NCBI GenBank assembly: GCA_963676635.1
Contig: OY781105.1
Span: 1,426,001-1,490,000, forward strand
Reading direction: 5' to 3'
DNA from: GCA-002708315 sp963676635
GTDB taxonomy: Bacteria; Bacteroidota; Bacteroidia; Bacteroidales; F082
Length of the DNA stretch: 64,000 nucleotides
Shown here piece after piece: positions 51,814-61,934 of this stretch. How positions within the stretch are numbered: position 1 is the stretch's first letter; each line of letters begins with the position of its first letter. A program made the position numbers and the translations under genes. Under the pieces are notes generated by a model. The model had not been told where the DNA came from. It saw only the letters and a list, made by a program, of their open reading frames with translations, and made no database searches.

Positions 51814-53684
51814 TATTTATTACACTCTTTTAGAACCAATCCCCATTTTCTTCCAACAACAATATCCACTCCTTTATATATATTACCACTTATAAGGTCG
51901 GTTACACAAATATCTTTAAGCTCAGGGATATCAACAACGTAGTCATCATCACCATTATTAATAACAACAAACACCTCTTCTCCTTCATATTGACGCTTAA
52001 AGATTAAAACCCCGTTGTCATCATCAGTCAGCAAGGCATTATAAGTACCCATCTGAAGTGCAGGGTTGTTGTTTCTTATGGCAATCATATTCTTATAATG
52101 ATCAAAAAGCTCATGGTTAACTTCCACCTTATCCGGATCATGTTTTGTACCATCAGGGTTATATACTTCATCATCATAAGTAATGTCATCCCAAACCATT
52201 GGCTTTCTGCAATCAGGGTCATTGCCTCCCCACATTCCAACTTCATCTCCGTAGTAAACCATCGGTGCACCAACATAAGTCATCTGCATAATAACAAATA
52301 GCTTCTGAAGTTCAATATCATCCTGTTGTGGCTTCCTTGGTGAGTAATTCGGATTACCCTGAGCAGATGAAGCATTAAAATAATGCCCCCAGTCTCTGAA
52401 GTTTCCAATACCGTTATCACGATTAACAATATGAGAGCCTATTCTGTTGGCATCATGACTACCAAACAAGTTCTGCGAAACATAAGCCACACCCTGTGGA
52501 TACAACTCCTGCAATTCCTTTAATTTTTTATCATATTCACTTGCTGTTATCTTTGTGGAGTCTGTATTGAAAAAGAATTCAGCAGAAGCGAACGCAAAGT
52601 TGTAGTTCATCTCGCCATCAAATTCATCACCCTGCATGTAAGGCTGTACTTGAGAAGGAGGAGCTACAATCTCTGCTGTCATATATGCTTCAGGATTAAT
52701 AGACCTCACATGACTGCGCCATTTTTTCCAGAAAGGATGACCAATACAATATGCTACATCCAGCCGCCATCCATCAATACCATACTCTGTACCTTTACCC
52801 TCAGGATTCATCCATCTTTCTGTTGCATTGAAAATATAATCCTTAGGACCCTCAACAATGCCAGTACTATCTTCTCTGAGTTCAGGAAGTGACTTAACAC
52901 CAAACCATCCTTCATAATCAAACTTAGTACCTTTCTCTTCATTATCCCATGATTTAATAATAAACCAATCTTTGTATGGAGAATCCTGTTGATTCTTTAC
53001 CACATCCTGAAAAGCAAAGCTATTGTATCCAAGATGATTGAATACACCATCAAAAATAATCTTCATACCATGATTATGAGCCTCATTGATGAGCTCAAGT
53101 GCTAATGAATCAGCACTTGTCCATACCCATGTTGAAGGATCCAATGGATCTTCTGTAGCAATAAGCTCTCTGTCGCCTTGCGGGTCAGGACCAAAATTCG
53201 GGTCGATATGATGATAGCTTTCGCCATCATATTTATGAAGTGATGGCGACTGAAAGACAGGATTCATATAAATAGCAGTAATTCCAAGACTGTCAAGGTA
53301 GTCAAGCTCATTAATTACACCCTGCAAATCACCCCCGTATCTTCTACGTAACAAATGCTTCCACATTTCAGGTTCACCATTTGCTTTCTCGTAACCCTGC
53401 AGCTCGTACCAATCACTTTCCCAAGGATGAATCTCCCATTCCTTAGCAGTTTCTTTAGGATCAGCACCAGCAATGTCAGTAACAGTTGGGTCGTTAGTTA
53501 TATCCCCATTACGAAAGCGTTCAGGAAATATCTGATACCAGACTACAGTTTTAGCCCACTCAGGCACAAATTCATTATCAGCAGTTTTCTGTTCTGCATT
53601 ATCATTCTGTTGACAACAAGCAGTGATAAGAAAGAAAAAAGCAATAAAACTCAGGATCGAGACAATGTATTTTAAGTATTTCAT
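51813..53684 (-). CDS. GH13 alpha-amylase family lipoprotein (cyclomaltodextrinase/neopullulanase-like)
   Basis: 623 residues. Lipobox 'FLITACC' with C23. GH13 barrel: 'VVWYQIFPERFRNGD', region I 'IIFDGVFNHLGYNS', region II 'DGWRLDVAYCIGHP' (nucleophile Asp), region III 'MTAEIVAPPSQV' (Glu) and region IV 'LFGSHDANRIGS' (Asp). 'WEIHPWESDWYELQGYEKAN' and 'RRYGGDLQGVINELDYLDSL' are typical of neopullulanase-type enzymes. Likely anchored in the outer or inner membrane, degrading alpha-glucans. No SusC/SusD neighbours are seen. Confidence 0.93.
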   Translation of the reverse strand: MKYLKYIVSILSFIAFFFLITACCQQNDNAEQKTADNEFVPEWAKTVVWYQIFPERFRNGDITNDPTVTDIAGADPKETAKEWEIHPWESDWYELQGYEKANGEPEMWKHLLRRRYGGDLQGVINELDYLDSLGITAIYMNPVFQSPSLHKYDGESYHHIDPNFGPDPQGDRELIATEDPLDPSTWVWTSADSLALELINEAHNHGMKIIFDGVFNHLGYNSFAFQDVVKNQQDSPYKDWFIIKSWDNEEKGTKFDYEGWFGVKSLPELREDSTGIVEGPKDYIFNATERWMNPEGKGTEYGIDGWRLDVAYCIGHPFWKKWRSHVRSINPEAYMTAEIVAPPSQVQPYMQGDEFDGEMNYNFAFASAEFFFNTDSTKITASEYDKKLKELQELYPQGVAYVSQNLFGSHDANRIGSHIVNRDNGIGNFRDWGHYFNASSAQGNPNYSPRKPQQDDIELQKLFVIMQMTYVGAPMVYYGDEVGMWGGNDPDCRKPMVWDDITYDDEVYNPDGTKHDPDKVEVNHELFDHYKNMIAIRNNNPALQMGTYNALLTDDDNGVLIFKRQYEGEEVFVVINNGDDDYVVDIPELKDICVTDLISGNIYKGVDIVVGRKWGLVLKECNK

Positions 53685-53824
53685 AGCATAAATAATTGAT
53701 AATATGTTTTACAACCACCGAACTTAAGATATTTAACAATTAAAAATACCATAAATTCACAGGCAAGCAAAGATAGGCAATTACTCCTTTAAAAGGCCAA
53801 GAACAATAATAAACACCAGAAACA

Positions 53825-54844
53825 TTAAAACCTGAAATCTTCACAACCATCAGCATATTTGGCAAACCTACCCCATTCACGAGGATGAACATTATCATAC
53901 CGTTGCCAAGGCCAACCACCAAAGTGCGTCTTTCTATAATCAGACAAAGCCTGATATATTTCTTCATCGCTATTCATCACAAAAGGGCCATGTTGTACAA
54001 CATTTTCATTAATTGGTTTACCCTGAAGCAACAAACAGTATGCATCTGCCCCACCATTACTTAATGCTATTGGCTTTTCGGGTATTAGTCCAACTAAATT
54101 ATATGGTTGAACATTAACACCAGCAATATTAATTTCAGAACCACGATAAAAATAAAGAGATCGATTAACGCCAGATGAAGCGGAAGGAATTGTCCAGGCA
54201 CCATTAGCTTCAATCTTTATCAGCCAAATGCCAACTTCATTATCAACATTAGCTGCCCAAGAGTCGGGAGCAGGAGAAAGCATATTAACATCTCCCAGAC
54301 TTCCTGAAATAATTTTAACTTCGGTTTCTATACCATTAATATCATTTTGCCTGTAAACAGGAATATCTTCAGCCCAGAGCATATTATAATAAGACTTACA
54401 GAACTTTCTGGCTTTAGGTAAATTTAGCCATATCTGAAAAAGTTCCAGATGATTTTCTTTATCAGTATTTAATAAAGGAAACATCTCTGAATGCTGTAGC
54501 CCTGAACCGGCTGTCATCCATTGAACGTCTCCTTTTCCATACCTCCCCGATGCCCCATAAGAATCGGAATGATCAACAAAACCATCTAACACTATGGTAA
54601 TTGTTTCAAATCCTCGGTGAGGATGCCCTGGAAAGCCCGGGACAGTATTACCATGGTACATCCTCCAATCATCCTTTATTGTAAAATCCTGTCCGAGATT
54701 TCTTCCTTTCAATGATACATCAGGTCCTAACTGTGCATTACCCTTTGGATATTTATCATGATGATGTGCACAAAATAAAAAAGGATCGTTTGTTTCCCAA
54801 GTAGTACCTAATGTTGTTATATCTGTAATTAATTTATCATTCAT
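53825..54844 (-). CDS. Pirin family protein
   Basis: 339 residues from the ATG at 54844; the longer frame to 54895 adds an unrelated peptide. N-terminal cupin metal-site 'HPHRGFETITIVLDGFVDHS', 'QWMTAGSGLQHSEMFP' and 'ELFQIWLNLPKARKFCK', and a second cupin with 'SSGVNRSLYFYRG'. C-terminal 'YRKTHFGGWPWQRYDNVHPR' resembles other pirins. Activities reported in the family include quercetinase and transcriptional cofactor; the role here is unknown. Confidence 0.93.
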   Translation of the reverse strand: MNDKLITDITTLGTTWETNDPFLFCAHHHDKYPKGNAQLGPDVSLKGRNLGQDFTIKDDWRMYHGNTVPGFPGHPHRGFETITIVLDGFVDHSDSYGASGRYGKGDVQWMTAGSGLQHSEMFPLLNTDKENHLELFQIWLNLPKARKFCKSYYNMLWAEDIPVYRQNDINGIETEVKIISGSLGDVNMLSPAPDSWAANVDNEVGIWLIKIEANGAWTIPSASSGVNRSLYFYRGSEINIAGVNVQPYNLVGLIPEKPIALSNGGADAYCLLLQGKPINENVVQHGPFVMNSDEEIYQALSDYRKTHFGGWPWQRYDNVHPREWGRFAKYADGCEDFRF

Positions 54845-55015
54845 ACAATTGTTTATTTGTTGTTTAAAAAGGCTTAACGCCAAATCATTTAACATTACTC
54901 AGTGATAAAACGTATTTATCAATGGGATATTGGATTTTAACAAAGCTCTAACAAATTATAACCCACTACTTTTTATCAGAGACCGCTTTAAAGAGACCAT
55001 GCATTTTAATATACA

Positions 55016-56203
55016 TTACTTATTCCAGCTGGTACCAAAGACAATATAGAAAGCGAACTCATCACCATTACCCCATGCAAAGTCCAGACCCGTCTGTATA
55101 CCAAACTGCCTTGCAATCTCATACCTGAAACCTGTACCATAATCATACACCCACTCTGCTTCATTGAATTCATTAAAATCCTCAAAAGCTTTACCAGCAC
55201 CTGTAAATGCCAATACAGACCAGCGTCCGTATAACTGATAACGCCATTGCATTGCCGACATTACAGTATTATTGCTTTGATATTGCATTGCAGGAATACC
55301 TCTTAACTGTACAAAAGGCAGAGCATAATCAGGAGCGTCACCAATTATTGAATTTTCCTCCAGACGAAAAGAAAAATACAATTTATTAACAACCGGAGTA
55401 TAAACCAACAAGAAAGGATTTAACTTATAATAGTCATCATCAGCACCTAGCCATGTAGCATTATATGAGAAGATTATGCCCGTATTAAATCCTTTTGTAG
55501 GAGAAAAAATATTATCTCGATTATCATAAACAACCATTGGCTGAACCATGCTTATAGTCGACACACCACTCACTCTGTCAAGAAGTTTATTAATTAATGG
55601 TTTATTTGGAATAGTATCAATAGAATTGCTCGTTTGAAAAAACATATACTGTCCACCAACAAACCATCTTGACTCCCCTAGCCTTAATTGTGCACGCTGT
55701 ACAGCAAGGAAAGCATTAAGATTTAAGGTAACCGGATGATTACTCAAAAATTCATTATTCTGACCATAATACTTAATAAAAACGTCAGGTTTAGCCAATA
55801 TTGTAAGAGTACGCACTTTATCATCGCCAAAAACATGGAAGTGCATAGCACCGGCAGCCCATGTCTTATTTTCTGTAGCCAAACCCATAACTCCTGTAAT
55901 ATTAGGTATCTTCGTTTTGTTTTTTGGATTATTGTTTGGATGAAAAAACAACAAAGCACCACCACCACCATAGCCAACAGCAGGTTCAGTAACAATTACA
56001 GGAACAAACATAAATCCTTTTCTGGTCTTTAAAAACTCGCTAATATCAAATGCACCATCCAAAGAATCCTTGAAACTGACCTTCTTTTGTACAGAATGAA
56101 TTGTTGTGTCAGACTGGCCATAAACATTACTACTTAACATCAAAATGCCAATTGCTAAGATGCTTAATTTTCTGCTATTCACAACCCAAGACTTCGTCCT
56201 CAT
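55016..56203 (-). CDS. BamA/TamA-like (Omp85) surface antigen family protein
   Basis: 395 residues from the ATG at 56203, preceded by a GGGGG run 7 bases upstream; an ATG at 56227 is possible. Signal peptide 'LSILAIGILMLSSNVYGQ', a short N-terminal part without POTRA domains, then a beta-barrel with 'IVTEPAVGYGGGGALLFFHP' and 'VRTLTILAKPDVF', 'RGIPAMQYQSNNTVMSAMQW' and final strand 'FAFYIVFGTSWNK'. Outer-membrane protein of unknown transport or assembly role. Confidence 0.85.
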   Translation of the reverse strand: MRTKSWVVNSRKLSILAIGILMLSSNVYGQSDTTIHSVQKKVSFKDSLDGAFDISEFLKTRKGFMFVPVIVTEPAVGYGGGGALLFFHPNNNPKNKTKIPNITGVMGLATENKTWAAGAMHFHVFGDDKVRTLTILAKPDVFIKYYGQNNEFLSNHPVTLNLNAFLAVQRAQLRLGESRWFVGGQYMFFQTSNSIDTIPNKPLINKLLDRVSGVSTISMVQPMVVYDNRDNIFSPTKGFNTGIIFSYNATWLGADDDYYKLNPFLLVYTPVVNKLYFSFRLEENSIIGDAPDYALPFVQLRGIPAMQYQSNNTVMSAMQWRYQLYGRWSVLAFTGAGKAFEDFNEFNEAEWVYDYGTGFRYEIARQFGIQTGLDFAWGNGDEFAFYIVFGTSWNK

Positions 56204-56258
56204 TAAATACCCCCATTTCATTTTCAATTTGCTGCTTTTTATTATTAATCAAATCAAT

Positions 56259-57224
56259 CTATTTAGTTGTTTCTCCGCCTATTTCTGTGAGACCAGTATC
56301 AATGGGCTCCCAAAGCTCAATCTTATTACCTTCAGGATCCATAATATGAATAAATTTGCCATAATCATATGTTTCAATACTATCAACAATCGTAACACCG
56401 CTTTGCTTTAGGTTATCAACAAGTTTCTCAATATTCTGTACACGATAGTTAATCATAAAATCTTTCTGTGATGGTGAGAAATATTCACTTCCCTTTTCAA
56501 AAGGACTCCATTGTAAATAATTTACCTCATCGGGATTAGTGGCATTACGTGATTCAAAACTTGCACCCCATTCATTTGTATTTATTCCCAGGTTCTCTCT
56601 ATACCATTCTTTTGCCTTTTCGGGATTATCAGAGAAGAAGAATATCCCGCCAATTCCTGTTACTTTTGGCTCTTTATCACACATTATCGATTTCTTTTTT
56701 GTTAAAATATTAGTTCCGAAACAAGTGTACGCCCTGCCAGGAAATGAAACATCAAATGTTGTTTTTATTTTATTTACAGATAGCTTCTCTATTATCCAGC
56801 GTGCTTTTCCCCCAGGGACAAAATTAACTATTGACACAGTTTCAAAAACTAACACTGAATCATTTGACAAGGAATCATTAAAGACATACTGATTAACATA
56901 TCCCTCGTTATTAAACTGATTAAATGTCAATACCCTCTTAGTATTATCATAATAGATTATTCCCTTATCAACATGATGTTCTCCTTCAGGATTTTTCTCA
57001 GTTGGATCAAACCATGACTCATTCTCTATTTCCAAATACTCACCATCCATTATCAGGTTAAAAGAAGAAACAATCTTAGAGCTGTCGTTACCAAAGCCAC
57101 TACCCTTACCTATCCATTCACCCATAAGAAAATCTAACCTATCAAAATGACCGGTTTGGCTAAAAGTAGTGCTTGTAATCAATATAAAAACAAAAACAAT
57201 AATTCCTTTATTACTCATTTTCAA
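56259..57224 (-). CDS. Exported beta-barrel (nitrobindin/DUF1579-like) plus VOC domain fusion
   Basis: 321 residues with a signal peptide ending 'TSTTFSQ'. Residues ~25-175 resemble the small lipocalin-like domains seen in DUF1579/nitrobindin-type proteins ('FLMGEWIGKGSGFGNDSSKI', 'RVLTFNQFNNEGYVNQYVF'). Residues ~190-310 are a glyoxalase/VOC domain ('GIGGIFFFSDNPEKAKEWYR', 'YGKFIHIMDPEGNKIELWEP'). Both domains are recognisable, but the pairing on one exported chain is unusual. Function unknown. Possibly co-transcribed with the Omp85-like gene, 55 bases downstream. Confidence 0.75.
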   Translation of the reverse strand: MKMSNKGIIVFVFILITSTTFSQTGHFDRLDFLMGEWIGKGSGFGNDSSKIVSSFNLIMDGEYLEIENESWFDPTEKNPEGEHHVDKGIIYYDNTKRVLTFNQFNNEGYVNQYVFNDSLSNDSVLVFETVSIVNFVPGGKARWIIEKLSVNKIKTTFDVSFPGRAYTCFGTNILTKKKSIMCDKEPKVTGIGGIFFFSDNPEKAKEWYRENLGINTNEWGASFESRNATNPDEVNYLQWSPFEKGSEYFSPSQKDFMINYRVQNIEKLVDNLKQSGVTIVDSIETYDYGKFIHIMDPEGNKIELWEPIDTGLTEIGGETTK

Positions 57225-57322
57225 ATATCTTTACATACAAAACTAACAATATATCCTAATTATTAGTAATAATATGATAATAAAAAGAGTAAACAGAACT
57301 CTGAGTGGGTAAGTTAAGAATA

Positions 57323-58417
57323 TCACACGTTAAATCTGATGTGCATCACATCACCATCCTGCACAACATAGTTTTTGCCTTCCACATGAAACTTACCCGC
57401 TTCTTTAACAGCTGCTTCAGAACCATATTGGATATAATCATCATATTTAATCACCTCAGCACGAATAAACCCACGTTCGAGGTCGCTATGAATAACGCCA
57501 GAAGCTTCGGGAGCCAACATACCTTTACGGATTGTCCATGCTTTTACTTCCATTTTCCCGGCTGTAAAGAACGACTGCAGATTCAGTGCATCATAAGCAC
57601 CACGTACCAAACGGTTAACACCAGGTTCTTCAAGTCCGGCATCTGATAAAAATTCATTACGATCTTCTTCATCATCCAGTTCAGTTATTTCAGCCTCAAG
57701 CTTACCAGCCACAACCAGCACAGGAACATCCTCACCAAGAGTTGCCTTTACTTTTTCAACATAATCATTTCCCTTCACAGCCGACTCATCATCAACATTA
57801 CAAACATAGATAACAGTCTTTTCTGTAAGCAACTGCATATCTCTGATGTATTTCTCATCACCATCATTAACAGGAGCAGTGCGTGCATTGCCAAAATTCT
57901 CAAGATGCTCTTTGTATTTAGTAAGCACCTCAATAGCCTTTTTAGCCTCCTTATCACCCGACTTAGTCATCTTCTCCATGCGTTCAATCTTCCTGTTTAC
58001 CAGATCAAGGTCACGCACCTGAAGCTCAAAATCAACTATCTCGAGATCCCTGACTGGGTCAACCGACCCTTCAATATGTGGAAGATTTTCATCATCAAAA
58101 CAACGCAATACATGAATAAGGGCATCTGTCTTCTGTATATCAGCCAGAAACTTATTACCAACGCCTTCGCCTTCACTAGCCCCTTTGGTTAGTCCCGGCA
58201 CATCAACTATCTCTACTGTAGCAGGCACAACCCTGTCAGAATGAACAAGCTCATCCAACTTATATAATCTTGGGTCAGGAACATCTACAACACCAATATT
58301 TGATTTTGTAGCACTAAAAGCATAATTAGAGCTTTCTGCCTTTGTGTTGGACATACAATTAAAGATGGTTGTTTTCCCTGTATTTGCCAGGCCTATAATT
58401 CCACAATTCAACGCCAT
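57323..58417 (-). CDS. ychF: Redox-regulated ATPase YchF
   Basis: 364 residues. Obg-type G1 'GLANTGKTT' (9-17), 'SNIGVVDVPDPRLYKLDEL', 'DVPGLTKGASEGEGVGNKFL', helical domain (~100-200) and a C-terminal TGS domain ('EASGVIHSDLERGFIRAEVI', 'VEGKNYVVQDGDVMHIRFNV'). Binds ATP rather than GTP and associates with ribosomes. Stands alone, divergent from rpsA. Confidence 0.96.
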   Translation of the reverse strand: MALNCGIIGLANTGKTTIFNCMSNTKAESSNYAFSATKSNIGVVDVPDPRLYKLDELVHSDRVVPATVEIVDVPGLTKGASEGEGVGNKFLADIQKTDALIHVLRCFDDENLPHIEGSVDPVRDLEIVDFELQVRDLDLVNRKIERMEKMTKSGDKEAKKAIEVLTKYKEHLENFGNARTAPVNDGDEKYIRDMQLLTEKTVIYVCNVDDESAVKGNDYVEKVKATLGEDVPVLVVAGKLEAEITELDDEEDRNEFLSDAGLEEPGVNRLVRGAYDALNLQSFFTAGKMEVKAWTIRKGMLAPEASGVIHSDLERGFIRAEVIKYDDYIQYGSEAAVKEAGKFHVEGKNYVVQDGDVMHIRFNV

Positions 58418-58527
58418 ACTAACTATTATTTATCTGATATAATGATACTTAAGAATATAACAATTATTACAATTGCACAGACAAAGATACGACAAAAATA
58501 TTCCTGAAAAACGGAAGAAATAATTTT

Positions 58528-58557
58528 TTGATTTTCAAAGAAATAATATTATTTTTG
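58528..58557 (+). promoter_or_regulatory. Promoter of rpsA
   Basis: TTG (58528-58530), 19-nt spacer, TATTTTTG (58550-58557): a complete Bacteroidota promoter. Transcription would start near 58562-58565, giving a ~130-nt leader. Confidence 0.75.
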
Positions 58558-58564
58558 CAGCCCG

Positions 58565-58691
58565 ATTTTAGGAGGTTCGGATTATGGCTAGCTAACTGTT
58601 AGCCAAATTCTTAAAATCACGAACATATGTTTAATCCGTTTTTTTAATCACGTAAACCGGACTGTTGATTAGGAAACACAATTATTTTTTA
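58565..58691 (+). promoter_or_regulatory. Structured leader of rpsA
   Basis: The leader can form CGGATTA/TAATCCG (58578-58584 with ~58632-58638), enclosing GCTAA-ctg-TTAGC (58590-58602). It contains AGGAGG seven to nine bases before ATGGCTAGCTAA, a potential three-codon leader peptide. Ribosomal protein mRNAs often carry autoregulatory leaders, but this specific one is inferred. Confidence 0.4.
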
Positions 58692-60674
58692 ATGTCAGAA
58701 TTAGAAAAAAACACAACTGAGCCTGTTGAAAATAAAGAGACTACACCACAGGCGGAGGAAGTGAAAGCAACTCCTGAAGAAGTTGTTGAGGAAGTAAAAG
58801 TAGAAGCTAACGTAACTGAACCTGAAGAAAAAAAGGCAGAAACAGAAGTTGCTTTTAAAGAAGAGGAAGAAGAAGTTAAAGCTGAAGCTCAAATTCCAGC
58901 TGAATTCGATTGGGATGCTCTTGAGAAAAAACAGGATAACTACTCAAATGATGAAAGAGCAAAGTTAGAAGATATTTATTCTAACTCATTAAGTCAGATT
59001 GTTGAGCATGAAGTTATCGAAGGTACAGTTGTTGGTATAAGCAGCCGCGAGGTTGTTATCAATATTGGTTACAAATCTGACGGTATCGTTCCTTTTAACG
59101 AATTTAGGTATAACACTGATTTAAAAGTGGGCGATAAAGTGGATATTTATGTAGAGAATCAGGAAGACTCAAACGGTCAGATGATACTCTCTCATAAAAA
59201 AGCCCGTACATTAAAATCATGGGAAAGAGTTAATCAGGCTCATGATAACGACGAAATTATCAACGGTTATGTTAAATGTCGTACTAAAGGTGGTCTTATT
59301 GTTGATGTATTTGGCATCGAGGCCTTCCTTCCTGGTTCACAGATTGATGTGAAACCTATCAGAGATTACGATATTTATGTTGACAAAACAATGGAATTCA
59401 AGGTTGTTAAAATCAATCACGAATATAAAAACGTTGTTGTTTCTCATAAAGCACTTATCGAGGACGAACTTGAACAGCAAAGAGCTGAAATCATTGCTAA
59501 ACTTGAAAAAGGACAGGTACTTGAAGGTATCGCCAAAAACATCACTACCTACGGTGTATTTATCGACCTTGGTGGCGTTGATGGTTTGATTCATATTACT
59601 GACCTTTCATGGGGACGTATCAAACATCCTGAAGAAGTTGTTGAACTTGATCAGAAACTCAAAGTTGTTATCCTCGACTTCGACGAAAACAAAAAACGTA
59701 TTGCTCTTGGCCTTAAACAGCTTACACCTCATCCTTGGGATTCTCTTGATCCTGAACTTAAAGTTGGTGACAAAGTGAAAGGTAAAGTTGTTGTTCTTGC
59801 CGACTACGGTGCATTTATCGAAATTGCTCCTGGCGTGGAAGGTTTAACACATGTTAGTGAAATGTCATGGTCACAGCACCTGCGTACTGCTCAGGATTTC
59901 CTTAAGGTAGGAGAAGAAGTGGAAGCTGTTGTTCTTACACTTGACCGTGAAGAAAGAAGAATGTCTCTTGGTCTTAAACAACTTGTTCCAGATCCATGGA
60001 CTTCTATTCGTGATAAATATCCTGTTAACTCTAAACACAAAGCTACTGTTAGAAACTTTACTAACTTCGGTATTTTTGTGGAAATTGAAGAAGGTGTTGA
60101 CGGTCTTATTCATATCAGCGACCTTAGCTGGTCAAAGAAAATCAAACATCCTGCTGAATTTACTAAAGTAGGTGATGATATTGAAGTTGTTGTTCTTGAT
60201 GTTGATGAAGAAAACCGCAGACTTAGTCTCGGACACAAACAGCTGGAAGAAAATCCATGGGATGTATTCGAAACAGTATTTACTATTGATTCAGTACACC
60301 AGGGTACAGTTGTTAACCTTCATGATAAAGGTGCTCTTGTTTCTCTTCCTTACGGTGTTGAAGGATTCGCTCCTATGCGCCACCTGAAGAAAGAAGACGG
60401 TACTACTATCAAACAGGAAGAAACTATCGACTTTAAAGTTATTGAATTCTCTAAAGAAAACAAAAAGATCATCTTATCTCATACTCGTATGTTTGAAGAA
60501 GATCCTAAGTTTACTAAAGCTAAACATGCTGAAAGAGAAAACGCTGATAACAAAAAAACAAAACGTAATATCAATAAAGTCAATGAAAAAGTTGAAAAAA
60601 CAACTTTTGGTGACTTAGACGTACTTGCTAATCTGAAATCTGAAATAGAAAAAGAAGAAGGCAAGAAGAAATAA
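58692..60674 (+). CDS. rpsA: 30S ribosomal protein S1
   Basis: 660 residues from the ATG at 58692 ('MSELEKNTTEP'); an upstream frame start at 58665 is less likely. An acidic, Glu-rich N-terminal extension (~1-80) precedes six S1 repeats (for example 'VEGTVVGISSREVVINIGYK', 'GIAKNITTYGVFIDLGGVDG', 'GLIHISDLSWSKKIKHPAEF'). Binds mRNA on the small subunit, compensating for weak Shine-Dalgarno use. Strong promoter and terminator bound it. Confidence 0.96.
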   Translation: MSELEKNTTEPVENKETTPQAEEVKATPEEVVEEVKVEANVTEPEEKKAETEVAFKEEEEEVKAEAQIPAEFDWDALEKKQDNYSNDERAKLEDIYSNSLSQIVEHEVIEGTVVGISSREVVINIGYKSDGIVPFNEFRYNTDLKVGDKVDIYVENQEDSNGQMILSHKKARTLKSWERVNQAHDNDEIINGYVKCRTKGGLIVDVFGIEAFLPGSQIDVKPIRDYDIYVDKTMEFKVVKINHEYKNVVVSHKALIEDELEQQRAEIIAKLEKGQVLEGIAKNITTYGVFIDLGGVDGLIHITDLSWGRIKHPEEVVELDQKLKVVILDFDENKKRIALGLKQLTPHPWDSLDPELKVGDKVKGKVVVLADYGAFIEIAPGVEGLTHVSEMSWSQHLRTAQDFLKVGEEVEAVVLTLDREERRMSLGLKQLVPDPWTSIRDKYPVNSKHKATVRNFTNFGIFVEIEEGVDGLIHISDLSWSKKIKHPAEFTKVGDDIEVVVLDVDEENRRLSLGHKQLEENPWDVFETVFTIDSVHQGTVVNLHDKGALVSLPYGVEGFAPMRHLKKEDGTTIKQEETIDFKVIEFSKENKKIILSHTRMFEEDPKFTKAKHAERENADNKKTKRNINKVNEKVEKTTFGDLDVLANLKSEIEKEEGKKK

Positions 60675-60696
60675 TTAATGTTTCGTATATTATTTA

Positions 60697-60727
60697 ATCC
60701 CTCTGGGTTTCCCGGAGGGATTTTTTT
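60697..60727 (+). terminator. Terminator of rpsA
   Basis: ATCCCTCTGGG pairs with CCCGGAGGGAT with one T-G pair and a TTT loop, followed by TTTTTTT, 23 bases after the rpsA stop. Confidence 0.92.
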
Positions 60728-60886
60728 ATCCCCTGACGCATCAGGCGACTGTGTTTAAACTATAAGGAAATATTTTAAATTAACCATACTCAAAATCATC
60801 TAACTCCATCTGCATGACTACAAACTTGAAATAAAGTAATCTTCTCGTCATCCAACAAGTTATGCTAAAAAGTGTAAATTTGGTGA

Positions 60887-61819
60887 ATGATTCAAAACCA
60901 AAATTTTTATATTAAAATAATTGGAAACTCTTCGGCTATTCCAACAAGCGGGTTCCACTTATCAGGCCAACTTATTAATATACATCAAAACTTTTTCCTT
61001 ATTGATTGTGGCGAAGGAACTCAGATTGAGCTTATCAGAAATAAAACAAAATATCACAAGATTGATAATATTCTTATAAGCCATCTACATGGTGATCATT
61101 TTTTTGGTCTACCCGGACTTCTCTCAACTTACAATCTGATGGATCGTACTCGCGATTTGAACATCTACTGCCCTGAAAATATTCAGGATTATATTGAATA
61201 TTCTCTTCAAACATCTCACACAACATTAAAGTATAAGGTTCATTACCATATTCTTAGCACCTCTGGTAAAAACCTAATCATCGACAGTGAAAGATTTAGG
61301 CTGTATTCATTCCCTCTGGATCACCGTATTCCTACATGCGGGTTCTTATTTGAAGAAAAAGAAAGAGAACTTAATATCCTAAAGAGCTTTGTCGACAAAT
61401 ACAAACCGGAAATTGAGGATATAATAAATATTAAACAAGGTAAAGACTACAACCACAAGGGGTTGATAATAAAAAATGCTGATATAACAACAAAACCTAA
61501 AGCTCCTCAGTCGTATGCCTATTGCTCTGACACTAAAATTAACGACCAAATACCGCAATATATAAAAGGAGTAACGCTTTTGTATCACGAAGCTACTTTT
61601 AACAACTCATTGCATGAATTTGCCATTGAGAAATATCACTCCACAGCTGCTGATGCTGCTACTGTTGCTAAAAAAGCAAATGCTTGTCAGCTTTTGCTGG
61701 GACACTTCTCCGCCCGACTGGATGATATGAAGCAATTGAAAGAAGAAGCATGTGAAGTTTTCCCTAATAGCGAAATTAGCAAAGAAGGATACCTTTATTA
61801 TCCAAAACGGGCTGATTAA
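60887..61819 (+). CDS. rnz: Ribonuclease Z
   Basis: 310 residues. Metallo-beta-lactamase fold with 'FFLIDCGEGTQIELIR', the histidine motif 'SHLHGDHFFGLPGLLSTY', 'SFPLDHRIPTCGFLFEEKER', 'YCSDTK' and 'LYHEATF..HSTAADAATVAK', then 'LLLGHFSARL'. Matches tRNase Z, which cleaves 3' trailers of pre-tRNAs. This is relevant here because the tRNA gene lacks CCA. Confidence 0.95.
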   Translation: MIQNQNFYIKIIGNSSAIPTSGFHLSGQLINIHQNFFLIDCGEGTQIELIRNKTKYHKIDNILISHLHGDHFFGLPGLLSTYNLMDRTRDLNIYCPENIQDYIEYSLQTSHTTLKYKVHYHILSTSGKNLIIDSERFRLYSFPLDHRIPTCGFLFEEKERELNILKSFVDKYKPEIEDIINIKQGKDYNHKGLIIKNADITTKPKAPQSYAYCSDTKINDQIPQYIKGVTLLYHEATFNNSLHEFAIEKYHSTAADAATVAKKANACQLLLGHFSARLDDMKQLKEEACEVFPNSEISKEGYLYYPKRAD

Positions 61820-61934
61820 AGATAATGATCTCTGTTTCATGACTTGCAATTTTACATTATTGCAATGCTGACCACTGTTTTGCCCAACAATATTGTTTCA
61901 TAAAGTATAGCAATTAATATTTTTTCATAGCCCC

